NCBI GenBank assembly: GCA_030704615.1
Contig: CM060731.1
Span: 57,700,756-57,764,755 of the forward strand
Direction: 5' to 3'
DNA length: 64,000 bases
From: Takakia lepidozioides
Taxonomy: Eukaryota > Streptophyta > Takakiopsida > Takakiales > Takakiaceae
Of this stretch, positions 30,375 through 41,216 are shown one piece after another; the stretch's first letter is position 1; each line of letters opens with the position of its first letter. Both the position numbers and the translations under genes were made by a program. The notes under the pieces are model-generated. The model made no database searches, was not told the DNA's origin, and saw only the letters and a list, made by a program, of their open reading frames with translations.

Positions 30375-31670
30375 CTGATGTCCTCCCTGCTCTCTTGATG
30401 GGTACAAACTATTGGAACTTTGGTACATCTGGTCTTGACTTCAAGGACCAACAGCTTCAACAAACTTTTGTCAGAGTGCTTGCGTTTTGGAAAACTTCCT
30501 TTCGCGAGTGAGTGAGTGGTTTCGCTGGGTGGCTAGTGGGGATTTGTCTAGAGAGCCTTGAAGTCCTCTGAATGCTGCAAGCCTGTGTTGGAGAAGGTTT
30601 CCTTGCATTGCCAAACTACAAAATTGCAAGACTTGTCTCATTCTTATTGTCTAGAGAATGTGAGGATTGTCTTTAGGTTCAAAAACTATTTGATATTGGA
30701 GTTGTTCAGAAGGAAAAGTACTTGATCAATCCTCACTTTTGAGTAGGGCTTCAATCAATGGAGTTTTTGACATGGTTTACACCCACCCGTGAAATCTGAA
30801 AGGGCGTAGTAGGCGTGAGGTAAAGTGGCTTAGTTATGTCAGCTTGAGGCGTCCTCCATAGTATGGACCCCTTGGGACGTGTTGCATCCATTATGGACAA
30901 GTAGTGTAGTCTTAGACCCAAAGACAGTATGCAAGCCTTCTTTGAGAGAGTCTTTTAGAGAGTTGAAGCAACAGAGAGCGTCTTCTCTTCGAATCTCTCT
31001 TCTTGTGGTCTAAGAATGAAAATAACGAAGTACAGATCCAATGAGGTGTTTCACAGGCGGCGAGAATCGTGCGGAGGGTCGTGATTGCCATCGCAGCGCA
31101 CACCAATGTAGTCTAATAAGGTTGAATGAATCCTTATCCTCCAGGACAAATTCCTCCTTGATTTGTCTTTGTCTCATCGAAATTATGGCTGTCCCATACG
31201 CAGCTGCCTCAGATCCACATTTCTAAGGAACTCTTTCCTCCCGTAATCGACCATACAGGCTTGTCTTGCAACTGCGGCCCAGGAGAACTTCCATATGTAC
31301 TTTCGCAAGTCCTTAATAAGCTTATCACATGGCACATAGAATACAAGTTCGACTCCACTACTACGCTCACTTCTCCACTCAGAACCCGTTGAAAAATAGC
31401 TAACCCTTCAGATCAATAGTCACGTCAACTGAAGATTGATAGACCAGTAGTTGGCAGAACTCGGAATTTTCATGATTAGCGCCGATGTGCAGTAACATAA
31501 TTTGACAGACACATGTGCTCCTCAGCACCCCGGTACGCTCGCCAAACAAACTTGAAACTATGTCCCACTTGTACGAAGCCATCTCTGAAGCCAGTTGAAG
31601 CTGCTGGAGCCTAGATCGTCGCTCCCGAGGAAAAGTGCTTGCAGTCACGTTGCGTGCGAAATAGAAAGTG
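30375..31670. other. No gene recognised downstream of MED31
   Basis: The first few hundred bases should contain the MED31 3' untranslated region. The frames at 31041-31226 (+) and 31106-30912 (-) resemble nothing I know. Confidence 0.35.
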
Positions 31671-32119
31671 AAGCTTGCGAGAAAATGACGACGTAGAGCG
31701 AGAGAACCTAACTGACCTGGATGGATGCACACATCTCAAGCGGATGGATGACTTAGGTGTCGTGCCTTGTTTTACCATTCAAGTGCGGCTCATACTGGAT
31801 GAACTGGATGAACGCCTACTCATCCAGGTGATGCTCATGGTCAAGACATGAACGACTGTGCGTCTCTCTGCGGCAGCGATTTGCTAGAGCACGCGTGTGG
31901 TTGATGGATGCAATCTGTCCAAAGAGATGTAGATGTATGATGGATAGAATCATCCTACTTGAGCCGGATGGACGAAGCTGACGTGTCTGACGCGCCGCTT
32001 TAGGTCAAGGTGGAGAGGGTGACGTGTCGCCGCTGTACGCGCAGTTTGCCGCGTGATAGTGGATGAGGGCTACGAAAACTCGGATGAAAGATCGTTGTCA
32101 TCCGTTGATTAGGTTACGA

Positions 32120-32430
32120 TATAAACCTTGTGCGTGCAGTCAGCTGAGAGTGGTGAGCAGAAGAAGAGCGTCGCTGTGGGTGACGGTGTGGTGCTTACTG
32201 TCATGCTTCTCACGCTGCTGTCTCACGACAGTGCTTGCCTTGGCATGCCAAGCTGGTGGTTTGGATGTTTTGATTGTCTTCGCAGATGTCCTTGTCTGGT
32301 TTTTTTCTGTTTTCACTTTGCTTGTTTCCTGTCTGTTTGTTTTCATTCCTCGTTGCGTTGTAGTGTCATTTTTCGTCTTCAGCTGTGTCGGATGTCTGGA
32401 ATGTCGATGGATCCTTCAGATGTTCTTTGT
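32120..32430 (+). repeat. Leader-like repeat, copy a
   Basis: The stretch from AGAAGAGCGTCGCTGTGGG through CACGACAGTGCTTGCCTTGGC to TGTCTGTTTG recurs at 34015-34300 (+) and 38440-38790 (-). All three precede or follow box C/D-like units. Its long frame (32128-32445) is hydrophobic and not conserved between copies, so it is better read as a non-coding transcribed leader or host exon than as a protein. Confidence 0.55.
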
Positions 32431-33308
32431 ACCATTTTTCCGTAGCGGGTAAGGCTTGTGCCTTGACACTTTCGTGAATGAGCACAGGATCTGTCGGTGT
32501 GTCTCACTGGCATTGTGAAAATTGTACTGATCAGGATAGATTCCTTTTATGAGGTTTCTTGAAGCATTTTCGCCAATCTCCTTAGCAGATGCTTTCGATG
32601 TGCTTCAACGTTCTTCATAATGTTCCGCTTAAATTTGCTCGCGGTATGGGAAACTTGGACGTCTTTGTCCTTTTGGGTGGAGCTCAGGACTTTGGTAGAG
32701 CATCTCACTCATCTCGCCGCATGTGCTGGTGGATCCCTCTTCCTCGAAAGTCTTTGTAGACGTTGGGTACGCGGTTTGAGAAGGAAATGTCTCTACTTGT
32801 GTACACATTTCCCGATGTCATTCATGAGTCGCATTCTCGTAAGTTAAACTCAGTAACTCAACTCTTTGAAGGTCGCTGATGGCCTTCGGTTGTTTGTCCT
32901 GCTTGTGCCTTTCCTGAAGTACTGTGTACAATATCCGCAATTGTGGTATTCTCGCCACGCACTGCTACGTACCGTCGTAGTACTGTTACTTATGTGTATC
33001 GGTGACAGTGAATGCTCAATCGGTGCATTCGTCTAGCGAGATGGTACGTTCAATCGGAACTGTAAACGCTCCCAAGGTTGTTTTGCTCTTAGTTGGTTTG
33101 TCCTGTTTGCACGCTCAGCGTTAAGTCTGACCAGCTTGGGCTGTGCCATTGTGTGTACTTCGCTTGGATGCAATCCCTGTTTGCATTTAACTGGTACCTG
33201 CCAACAAGGATGGTGAAATTAAAAGTTTTTAAAGCAGTTACCTCATTACATGTTTCACTGTAGTACAGTTTAATGTGATGTCAACCTTGTAGAGTCTCCC
33301 TTGGTGAC

Positions 33309-33384
33309 GCTGCAATGATTACTGAACTTCAAGACTTTCAAAGCCCCTAGTGAGGGCGGTGAAGAGATGAGTATTCTGAGCAGC
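33309..33384 (+). ncRNA. Box C/D snoRNA-like unit 1
   Basis: A terminal stem GCTGC...GCAGC encloses AATGATTA (degenerate box C) and CTGA (box D, 33376-33379). An internal CTGA follows box C closely, and GTGAAGAGATGAG may be box C'. Length is 76 nt, normal for a C/D snoRNA. C/D snoRNAs guide 2'-O-methylation of rRNA in the nucleolus; the target was not determined. A relative lies at 37822-37896, where box D has become TTGA. Confidence 0.6.
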
Positions 33385-33713
33385 TTCCTCCTTCCCCTTT
33401 TTAAGAACAGAGATATTGGAAGTATTTGGAACTTGCTTTATCGAAAGTTATGTTGTCAATTCTGCAAGTACGAGCTTATGCTGAGTCTATTGGAAAAGCT
33501 GCATTCTGAGCGCCACGCGATCAACCTTCTTGAGAGGTCGGTTCTTTACAGGCAACTAACTAGCACATGAATCTTCCTCGTCTTTGAAACCAAGAGAATC
33601 TGGTTGCATGACTCTAGCAAGCTTTCGTTTGCCATGCTTTTGTTTTAGGGGTTCAGAGGCAATCGACTCCATTTGGGATGAATGTTTGATGGAGAGCATG
33701 CTCCCTTGGTAAT

Positions 33714-33788
33714 GCTGCAATGATGACTAACGAAGCTTTTGGAGCCCTTTAAGAGGGCGGTGAAGAAATGATGGGTTTTTTGAGCAGC
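33714..33788 (+). ncRNA. Box C/D snoRNA-like unit 2
   Basis: Terminal stem GCTGC...GCAGC, a good box C (AATGATGA, 33719-33726), a second ATGATG near the 3' side as possible box C', and TTGA in the box D position (one base from CTGA). The middle GCCCTTTAAGAGGGCGGTGA is shared with unit 1 and with the duplicate at 38218-38296, so it is under constraint or recently copied. Confidence 0.6.
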
Positions 33789-33869
33789 TACCTCCATCCT
33801 CTTTGTACAACGCAGATGAGCATGTACGTTGGAACCACTTGGACATAAGGTTAGGCTAGTCTGTTGAAT

Positions 33870-33944
33870 GGCTGCAATGATGATTCACCAACATGATTCT
33901 AAGTCAATCTAAAGACAATGAGAATTGTTACATTCTGAGCAGCC
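33870..33944 (+). ncRNA. Box C/D snoRNA-like unit 3 (best example)
   Basis: Terminal stem GGCTGC...GCAGCC (6 bp), box C AATGATGA at 33876-33883 and box D CTGA at 33935-33938, 75 nt in total. This meets the sequence definition of a box C/D snoRNA. Three such units in about 640 bp on one strand resemble the polycistronic snoRNA clusters of plants. The antisense element and its rRNA target could not be assigned by eye. Confidence 0.7.
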
Positions 33945-34014
33945 GGGAGTGATGGTTGGCTGAATGAGGCTTACCAAAGAGCATGTGAAAGCGCGGCCTA
34001 ATCCGTCGATTAGG

Positions 34015-34300
34015 CAACACTAGAGCATGCTTGTGTGACAGAGGGGGATGCGAGGAAGAGCGTTGCTGTGGGCGAGGGTATGGTGGACTGATGCTTCTGA
34101 CGTTGTATCTCTCTTCAGTGCTTGGCTTGGCATGTCGAGCTTGTGTGTGGTGTGGATCTTTTGCAGATTGTGAGTCTCTTATGCTGCTTCCTGTCTGTTT
34201 GGATTCCTTGTTGCGGTTTAGGTGTCAAAAACCTTTAGCTATTTTAGACCTCGCACCACCTCGCACTTCTGGAGGTGGTGTAGTGGTGTTTGCCTTATTC
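34015..34300 (+). repeat. Leader-like repeat, copy b, with terminal hairpin
   Basis: It matches copy a (32120) and copy c (38440-38790, inverted), with shared GAAGAGCGTTGCTGTGGGCG and GTCTGTTTGGATTCCTTGTT. It ends in an imperfect hairpin around CACCTCGCACTTCTGGAGGTG. Confidence 0.55.
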
Positions 34301-34309
34301 GCATCCAAA

Positions 34310-35260
34310 CTACCAAATCCTTTGGCGATGGAAGCCGCTACTGGAGAAGTTCAAAGAAAGAAGAATTGTCCCCAACATTGATCATGCAATACAGAACCCA
34401 TGCAAAACTAGATCCGCTGATCGTTGCAGAAGTACTCTTAAAATGACAACAAAACCATACACGGAGACACTGGGCAGAGAATTAGAAGAGTAACAGTAAA
34501 CACTCGACACACTGAAAATTCGTAGATAATATGCACTTTCCTGGTGCCGCTGCAGGCCTGTTCAATAGACCCTTCGGTCATCCTAAATTATCAGATGGTC
34601 AAACTTGAAAACATGCAGCTGAGGCTTGAGCACTGTGGTTAATTACGTGCTCAGATGAGCTCAATCTTTTCATCGCTATAAGATAAAAGGGGACGAATGG
34701 ACACGGATCTATTAAATTTGTCATCATTGCCGGTAAACAAATTTACCAGAGGAGTATATAATGATGATCTGTCGAATTGATCCTAAATTCGTTTTGTACT
34801 TGGAAGTATCTGAACGCTCGAAAGCATGTGCGATCAAAGATCTATAGACATGATCAAATACTATGCGTATATATGCACACTGGAGACGGAACGGCTCAGA
34901 ATATTTGCAGTTCCATTATGAACTTGCAGGACAAAGCTGTGAACAGCAATTGAAGCGAGGCACTGATTGATCGAAGAGAAGAGTACTGGGAGGCTCAATA
35001 CAAAGCATGTTACAATGATCAGTGCCGATCGAGAATAGGAAAGACCTGTACAAGTATACAGACACTATTGAGCAGATAATGAGAAGGCACAATGCCAATA
35101 TTACCTCACCTGAAGTGAACAACAGACAGCTTGAGAAACCTGTTAATTGCTTCCAAGACCGTTGGTGAAGATGATAGATTAAGGCTCTTTCCCGTAATAC
35201 TAGTTATGTACATGAATCCATCCGCAACTGTTCTCATGAATGCTTTCAGTCTGGACAAGG
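34310..35260. other. No gene recognised between the duplicated blocks
   Basis: This part is missing from the second copy of the duplication. The frames are short and resemble nothing I know; the minus-strand frame 35122-34916 has a hydrophobic stretch (LALCLLIICSIVSVYLY) but no other support. Confidence 0.3.
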
Positions 35261-35261
35261 C

Positions 35262-36365
35262 AAAAAGAAGCAACTACCTTCTAGAGCTGATCTTTCCATG
35301 GCTGATTTCGCATCGCCCTCTCTGTAAGGGGTGTATGTGCACCTCGCCATTGCTCTTCATATACCCCTCTCCTGATCGTAGCAGACACATGGCTTTGTGT
35401 ACTTTAACATAACCTGAACTTAAAAGCATGTTGCTGTTGCGAATACAAACATCCTTGCCATGAAGAGAATGTGAGGGGTGGAGACTGCACAGCATTGTAA
35501 CAGAAAGAGGTCATTATATGACTTAGCCAGCTGATGTGACAAGGAGAACTGGCTTCAACCTTATTGTCAAAAATAATGAAAAATGCATAGAGTGCATCCG
35601 TGAAAGCTATACAGCCGGAAAATGCCAAGAAACAATGTAGGGTACTGACTACCGCAATGCCAGGGATTTTGCACACAAATTTCCTCAAAGTTTTTATCCA
35701 AAAATCGATTCATGTCAAGGGAGAGGTACCAGTGAGAACCAGAGACCTCAAAAAATGCAAACAAAGCACTCAAGAAAAAAAGTTGCCAATTGAAGCATAG
35801 CCACCCTCTTCGGGAAAGAAAAATGTTGGTACTCATGAATAACAGGTGCTGGGCAGCTACGCTTCGACTCTGGACCTGGGTTGCCTGGATTCAGAGCTCT
35901 GAAAGACTTCAATTGACTGCAAATGTCCAACTCCTTGGACATGTTCATTTGTGTAAGAGTTGGGTGTTTCTGGCTTTGAGTTTGGTTGATCAGTGCAAAA
36001 TACATAAAAACCCCAAAACCCTGCTAACAGAATGCAAATCTGGAAGCAACCTGGAATATGTATAATGCAAGGTTGGGAGCTCTGCTACAGGGGTTGAGAA
36101 AGAGAAACAGACAAGACAGTATCAAATAGTGCTTTCCACTGCCATCAGAACCCATGCCCAGGAAGGGAGTCAGAAATTAGAGGTTGAAGAAGATGAGAAA
36201 GATTTGGGTACTACTGACTGTCCTGCTTTTCCCCTAGGCTTCTCAGATTGTGGACATTACCCGACGGTAACCCATGCAAGCATCCCGTCCTAGACAACCC
36301 AATTTTTTAACCATCCCACCAAGGTTGTGGCATGACTGTTGTGAAACCTCCATCAATTTGAAGTA
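35262..36365. repeat. Direct repeat block, copy 1 (1.1 kb)
   Basis: It matches 38876-40000 in the same orientation almost throughout, including CTTAAAAGCATGTTGCTGTT and AACTCCTCnnnnTT-like ends. The minus-strand frames of the two copies differ by indels, so protein coding is unlikely. Content unknown. Confidence 0.75.
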
Positions 36366-37317
36366 ACTCCTCACTTTTTCTATAATCCTGGCTTAAAATC
36401 CGTGATTCATCTAGTTTCCTGAATCCCATGAGAATGAATCTAAACCGGAGCTCGCACTAAACGGGTCACATTTGAGGCATATCCCAGACCACGAATCTTA
36501 TAAGAAACAGTGCCACCTTGTTGATACCATTAGAGCCATACAAATAATATAGAGTATGTCCACCTCACCAACAGAAAGTTTCAGCACCAAGGAAGCAGTG
36601 ATCCTATACCTGCGCTGAAGGGCCAGCTGAACTGGTTACAAAGTTGTATGATCATAATATAGGTCGACAGAACGTGACATTCACGTTCCATCATGCCTGT
36701 TTCATTCAAGCCTTAAACGCCCAGTGCTGGATTTAGAGCTCTGAACTCTGAACTTGCAGGGGTCTCTCTCCCAGGCTTCTGCCGTTCACTCGTGAGCCTC
36801 CTGCATGGTCAGTCAAGCGTGAGTTGCAGGTGTGAGCATGAAGAATATGCGGTGCTCCTCACCGTTAACGCTCAAGGAAGTGTAAGGGGGATAGTTCAAA
36901 AGAGATTGCGATGCACGTAATGAGGCACCAGAGCACACAGAGGACCGCACATAAGATACTCACGCTCGTTCATCCACTAAAGGGCACGGAGAACACACGA
37001 ATGTACGCCTTTCATCCACCAAATCACCAAAAGACGCTTTACCAGAGTTCGCCCTAACTTTATACAGCTGATCAGGGGTTATGCCCCAGGCCACGTGCCC
37101 ACATATTCCAGGGTAGCCGGACTGTCAGTAAGATCGAGCCCTTGATAATCCAACGGTGCAGATGCAGCCGCCCTGTACTAGTCTATCCGTATGCCAGCGT
37201 ATGTTTAACGGCCTGCGCCGGCAAATACATTAAGGGAGGAAGGATGCTGTCAGAATCAGGATGAAAAAGTGTAATCTGAGGCCGGGCAGTTATGCAGCAT
37301 ATGGGTTGGGTAACTTA

Positions 37318-37412
37318 CTTGCGGCTGGTAGTCCAGTTGGATAGTACACTGTGTGTCACGCCGGTGGTTCGGGGCTCAAAGCCTGCTACTCCGCCCTGCG
37401 GGTTTGGTTTGT
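37318..37412 (+). mobile_element. tRNA-derived SINE head (family 1, truncated)
   Basis: GGCTGGTAGTCCAGTTGGAT carries a polymerase III A box (TAGTCCAGTTGG; one base off the TRGCNNAGYNGG consensus) and GGTTCGGGGCTCAAAGCC follows in the B-box position. The same head, better preserved, is on the minus strand at 54.5-54.72 kb. Directly after the head the sequence rejoins the segmental duplication (CGAGAAAATGACGA), so the body is missing. Confidence 0.68.
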
Positions 37413-37821
37413 TTCGAGAAAATGACGAGAGAGAGAACCTAACTGACCTGGATGGATGCACGCATCCCAAGTGGATGAATGAATCTTAGATGTCGTGCCT
37501 TGTTTTGGCATACGACACGTCCACTTCATCCATCCGGCTCAAGTAAGATGATTCCATCCATTATACATCTACATTCTTTTGGACAGATTACATCCATCAA
37601 CCACACGTGCTCTAGCAAATCGCTGCCGCACAGAGACGCACAGTCGTTCATGTCTTGACTATGACCTAAGCTCCAGAGGTAAGCATCACCTGGATGAGTA
37701 CGCGTTCATCCAGTTCATCCAGTATGAGCCGCACTTGAATGTCAAGGTGGAGAGGGTGACGTGTCTTTGTGACGCGTTCAGTTTAATATAATGTCAACCT
37801 TGTAGGGTCTCGCTTGGTAAC

Positions 37822-37896
37822 GCTACAATGATTACTAAACTTGAGCTCAAAGCCCTTACTGAGGGCGGTGAAGAGATCTTTGGACATTTGAGCAGC
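37822..37896 (+). ncRNA. Box C/D snoRNA-like unit 1, duplicate (decayed)
   Basis: It matches 33309-33384, but the stem strand GCTGC is GCTAC and box D CTGA is TTGA. Probably a pseudocopy. Confidence 0.45.
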
Positions 37897-38217
37897 TACC
37901 TCTTTCCTCTTTTTTACAACACAGATATTGAAAGTATTTGGAACTGTTGTCAATTCTGCAAGTACGGGCTTATGCTGGAAGTCTATTGAAAAAGATACGT
38001 TCTAAGCGTCATGCGATCAATCTCATCACCTTCTTGAAAGGTTGGTTCTTTGTAGGCAACTAGAACATAAACCTTCCTCGTCTTTTGAAGCCAAGAGAAT
38101 CTGCTTGCATGACTCTTGCAAGCTTTCGTTTGCCATGCATCCGTTTTGCGGTGCAGAGGCATCGTCTCCATTTGGGATGGATGTTTGATGATAGAGAGAG
38201 CATGCTCCCATGGTACT

Positions 38218-38296
38218 GCTGCAATGATGACTAACGCCATTGTCATTCGAAGCCCTTTAAGAGGGCGGTGACGAACATGATGTAGATTTGAGCAGC
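38218..38296 (+). ncRNA. Box C/D snoRNA-like unit 2, duplicate
   Basis: GCTGC...GCAGC stem, box C AATGATGA and TTGA in the D position, as in unit 2 at 33714. The central GCCCTTTAAGAGGGCGGTGA is identical in both copies, while the sequences either side differ. Confidence 0.55.
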
Positions 38297-38374
38297 TACC
38301 TCCATATTTTTGCAACGCGGATGACCATCTAGATTGGAACGACTTGAACGTCAGGTTAGGCTAGGTCGTTGAAT

Positions 38375-38415
38375 GGTTGCAATGATGAGCTTGTGGTGAA
38401 CATGAATCTAAGTCA
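38375..38415 (+). pseudogene. snoRNA-like unit 3 duplicate, 5' half (split by inversion)
   Basis: GGTTGCAATGATGA and the following bases match the 5' half of 33870-33944 up to TCTAAGTCA, then switch to unrelated sequence. The missing 3' half (CTGAGCAGCC) lies inverted at 38829-38877. Confidence 0.75.
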
Positions 38416-38439
38416 CTGCACTGCGCCACTTTGAATCAT

Positions 38440-38790
38440 GTTCAATTTCACCACTAGATAATCACCACTGCACCACCTCGAGTGCGAGGTGGTGCGAGGT
38501 CTAAAAAGGCTGAAGGTGAAACTGACACCTATACCGCAACAAGGAATCCAAACAGACAGAAACAGCTCAGTCAAAACTGGAAAAAATAGAAGACAAATGG
38601 CATCTGCAAACGCAATCAAAAAATCTAGACCACAAGCTGGACATGCCAAGCACTGAAGAGAGACAACGTCAGAAGACCCACTCCAACCATTCCCTCGCCC
38701 ACAGCGCCGCTCTTATCGCCCTCTCTGTCACACAGCATGCTCTAGTGTTGCCTAATCGACGGATGACGTCGCGCTTTCACATGCTCTTTG
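38440..38790 (-). repeat. Leader-like repeat, copy c (inverted), with perfect hairpin
   Basis: This is the inverse of copy b (34015-34300). It includes CACCACCTCG and CGAGGTGGTG as a perfect 10-bp stem with a 4-base loop (about 38474-38497). Confidence 0.6.
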
Positions 38791-38828
38791 GTAAGCCTCA
38801 TCCAGTATCACTAATCACAGCCAATCAT

Positions 38829-38877
38829 CACTCCCGGCTGCTCAGACTGTAGCATTTCTCGTTGTCTTTAGAAAAGA
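38829..38877 (-). pseudogene. snoRNA-like unit 3 duplicate, 3' half (inverted)
   Basis: On the minus strand it reads TCTAAAGACAACGAGAAATG, then a few bases, then CTGAGCAGCC, matching the 3' half of 33870-33944 including box D and the stem strand. Confidence 0.75.
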
Positions 38878-40463
38878 AGCAAATACCTTTTAGTGCTAAT
38901 CTTTCCATGACTGGTTTTGGCAGACGAGTGTATGTGCACCTCGCCATCTCTTCATATAAGTACCCCCTCTCCAGATCGTACTGCCTGAGACACATGGCTT
39001 TGTGTGCTTTTACATAATCTGAACTTAAAAGCATGTTGCTGTTGCGAATACAAACATCCTTGCCATGAAGAGAATGTGAGGGGTGGAAACTGAACAGCAT
39101 CGTAACAGAAAAAGGTCATTATATGAGTTAGCCAGCTGATGTGACAAGGAGAACCGGCTTCGACCTTATTGTCCAAAATGATGAAAAATGCAGATCCGTT
39201 AAAGTTATACAGCCGGAAAATGCCACCATGCAAGAAGCAATGAAGGGTATTGACTACCGTAATGCCAGGAATTTTGCACACAAATTTCCTCAAGGTTTTA
39301 TCCAAAAAGCGATTGTCAAGGGAGGGGTACTAGTGAGAACCAGAGACCTCCAAAAAAGCAAACAAAGCACAAATTGAAGCATAGCCACCCTCTTCCTAAA
39401 AGAAAAATGTTGGTACCTCGTTGGTACTCATGGATTACAGGTGCTGGGCAGCTACGCTTGACTCTGGACCTGGGTTGCCAGGATTCAGAGCTCTGAAAGA
39501 CTTCCAAATGACTGCAAATGTCCAACTCCCTGGACATATTCCCACAGTTGGATCATTTGTGTAAGAGTGTTTCTGGCTTTGAGTTTGGTTGATCAGTGCA
39601 GCATACATCAAAACCCCAAACCCTGCTTTGAAAGCAACCTGGAATATGGATAATGCAAGGTTGGGAGCTCTGTTACTGTTACAGCGGTTGAGAAAGAGAA
39701 ATAGACAAGACCGTATCAAACAGCGCTTTCCACTGCCATCCCTCTGCCATCAGAACCCATGCCCAGGAAGGGAGTCAGAAATTAGACTCAGTTGAAGAAG
39801 ATGAGAGAGATGTGGGTACTACTGACTGTCCAGCTTTACCTTTCCCTAGGCTCCCAGCTCAGATTGTGGACATTACCCTTTAGGGTCCAATCCCTTGGGG
39901 CAACCTTAGTAAGCATCCCGTCCCATACAACCCAATTTTTTAACCATCCCACCAAGGTTGTGGCCTGACTGTTGTGAAACCTCCATCAATTTGAAGTAAC
40001 TCCTCGTGCTGTTGGCTCACCCACTTGTTGGGTCACGTGTTCGTGCTCACGATGAGCATCACTGATTTGAACCCACATTCTTTCTGGGAATGGGGGGGGC
40101 GCAAGAGACCCATGCAACAAATTTGCTGATTACTTACTGGCCTTCGGTTGGACGAAGTTATTTTAGTTTATCTCAAATTGCAGGGCCAGCCATCTTATCT
40201 GCACAGCTGCTCTAATGTCATTGGCTGAGCTCCCTCTGTTTTGAAATGAAGGGAATGCATCCACAAAACTTCTAACTACACACCGAGAGAGACAGAAAGA
40301 AAGAAAGAGAGAGAGAGAGTTTGTGAAGAGAATTGCATGAGATCGGTGGTGGATTGATGAATGGCGGAAGGCTGCATGGCGTAATTGGAAGTGAAGCTCC
40401 AGCTGCTCCAGCGGGTCTCATCATGTGAAAGCATTATCCGCAGGGATCACACACCATCAAACG

Positions 40464-41162
40464 ATGCATCTCTGCACCGCATCTCGCGTAGTTCCTAGTG
40501 CAGTGGTAGGCGGTAATGTTACAATTCTAGCAAAGGCACCGGTGGCTGTCACAGGGGTTCATAGAGGACACTGTCCTCTGAGACCTTCGTCTCTCTCGTT
40601 CTCGGCTACTTTCAGTTCCTGCAAGTGCATACTGTTCCTGGATATGGTGGCCAAATTGAAGAAGCCTGGGAGAAGAAGAGGTGCAGGCGTAGAAGCTCGC
40701 ATTGAGCAGTTCTCATCGGATGACTTTGAGGTGCAGCGATTGCTTGGTTCCTATGGCTATATCAACGTTTCCAGGTACTTTGCATGCTATTTCTTGCCAA
40801 CTTTGTATTCCGATTGTCTGTCCTGTTTGTGATTCAACTGAGTACACAGTGAACTTCCCTTCAGCTATTTCGAACTGGATTTTGGTCCTTCATCTGATTC
40901 TGCGCAGCAGGCTCCCCTTGACCTATTTCGAAACTGGATTTTTGGTCGTCCATTTGGTTCCCTGGATTTTTTCTGAGGTGGCATTGTAGCTGCGCAGCTG
41001 CCCCCAGAGCCTGAACTACAAAAGATTGGCTATTTCTGCCTAGTATTTGTCAGTCGGATAGTGTCTCGTTGCCCCTGTCTCTCTTTCTATCTTGCTAATG
41101 CCACTGAAAATTCCTTCAATTTTTACTAACAGTTTAGATATCTGTTAATTTAGGGTTTTACA

Positions 41163-41216
<54 letters not shown>

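Larger units (their letters stand above)
31675..36365 (+). repeat. Segmental duplication, copy 1 (snoRNA-like locus)
   Basis: Blocks here recur at 37.43-40.0 kb: 31675-31775 with 37425-37515 (direct), 31775-31985 with 37530-37750 (inverted), 33250-33905 with 37775-38415 (direct), 33910-34300 with 38420-38877 (inverted), and 35262-36365 with 38876-40000 (direct). Identity looks roughly 80-90 per cent with many short gaps. The parts not shared are 32430-33250 and 34300-35260. Copy 1 keeps the box C/D-like units whole, so it is probably closer to the ancestral order. Confidence 0.85.
37425..40000 (+). repeat. Segmental duplication, copy 2 (rearranged)
   Basis: This is the second copy of the 31.68-36.37 kb locus, with two internal inversions (37530-37750 and 38416-38877) and a loss of about 900 bp between the last two blocks. 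The right-hand inversion breaks snoRNA-like unit 3. Confidence 0.85.

Noticed and set aside
32128-32445. A hydrophobic membrane protein gene
   Set aside because: The frame is not kept in the two other copies of the repeat, and it has no splice or codon support.
37318-37412. A tRNA gene
   Set aside because: The A and B boxes are present but the rest does not fold as a tRNA (no matching acceptor or anticodon stems), and the same head occurs on a SINE at 54.5-54.7 kb.
38452-38500. CACTAG near a hairpin as a second CACTA terminus
   Set aside because: It lacks the rest of the 19-bp terminus and any paired end or 3-bp duplication; the hairpin belongs to the leader-like repeat.
41166-41212. Repeated short units that might suggest a CRISPR array
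   Set aside because: It is a plain (GA)n microsatellite in a plant intron; there are no spacers. The same applies to (GTT)n at 58583-58624.
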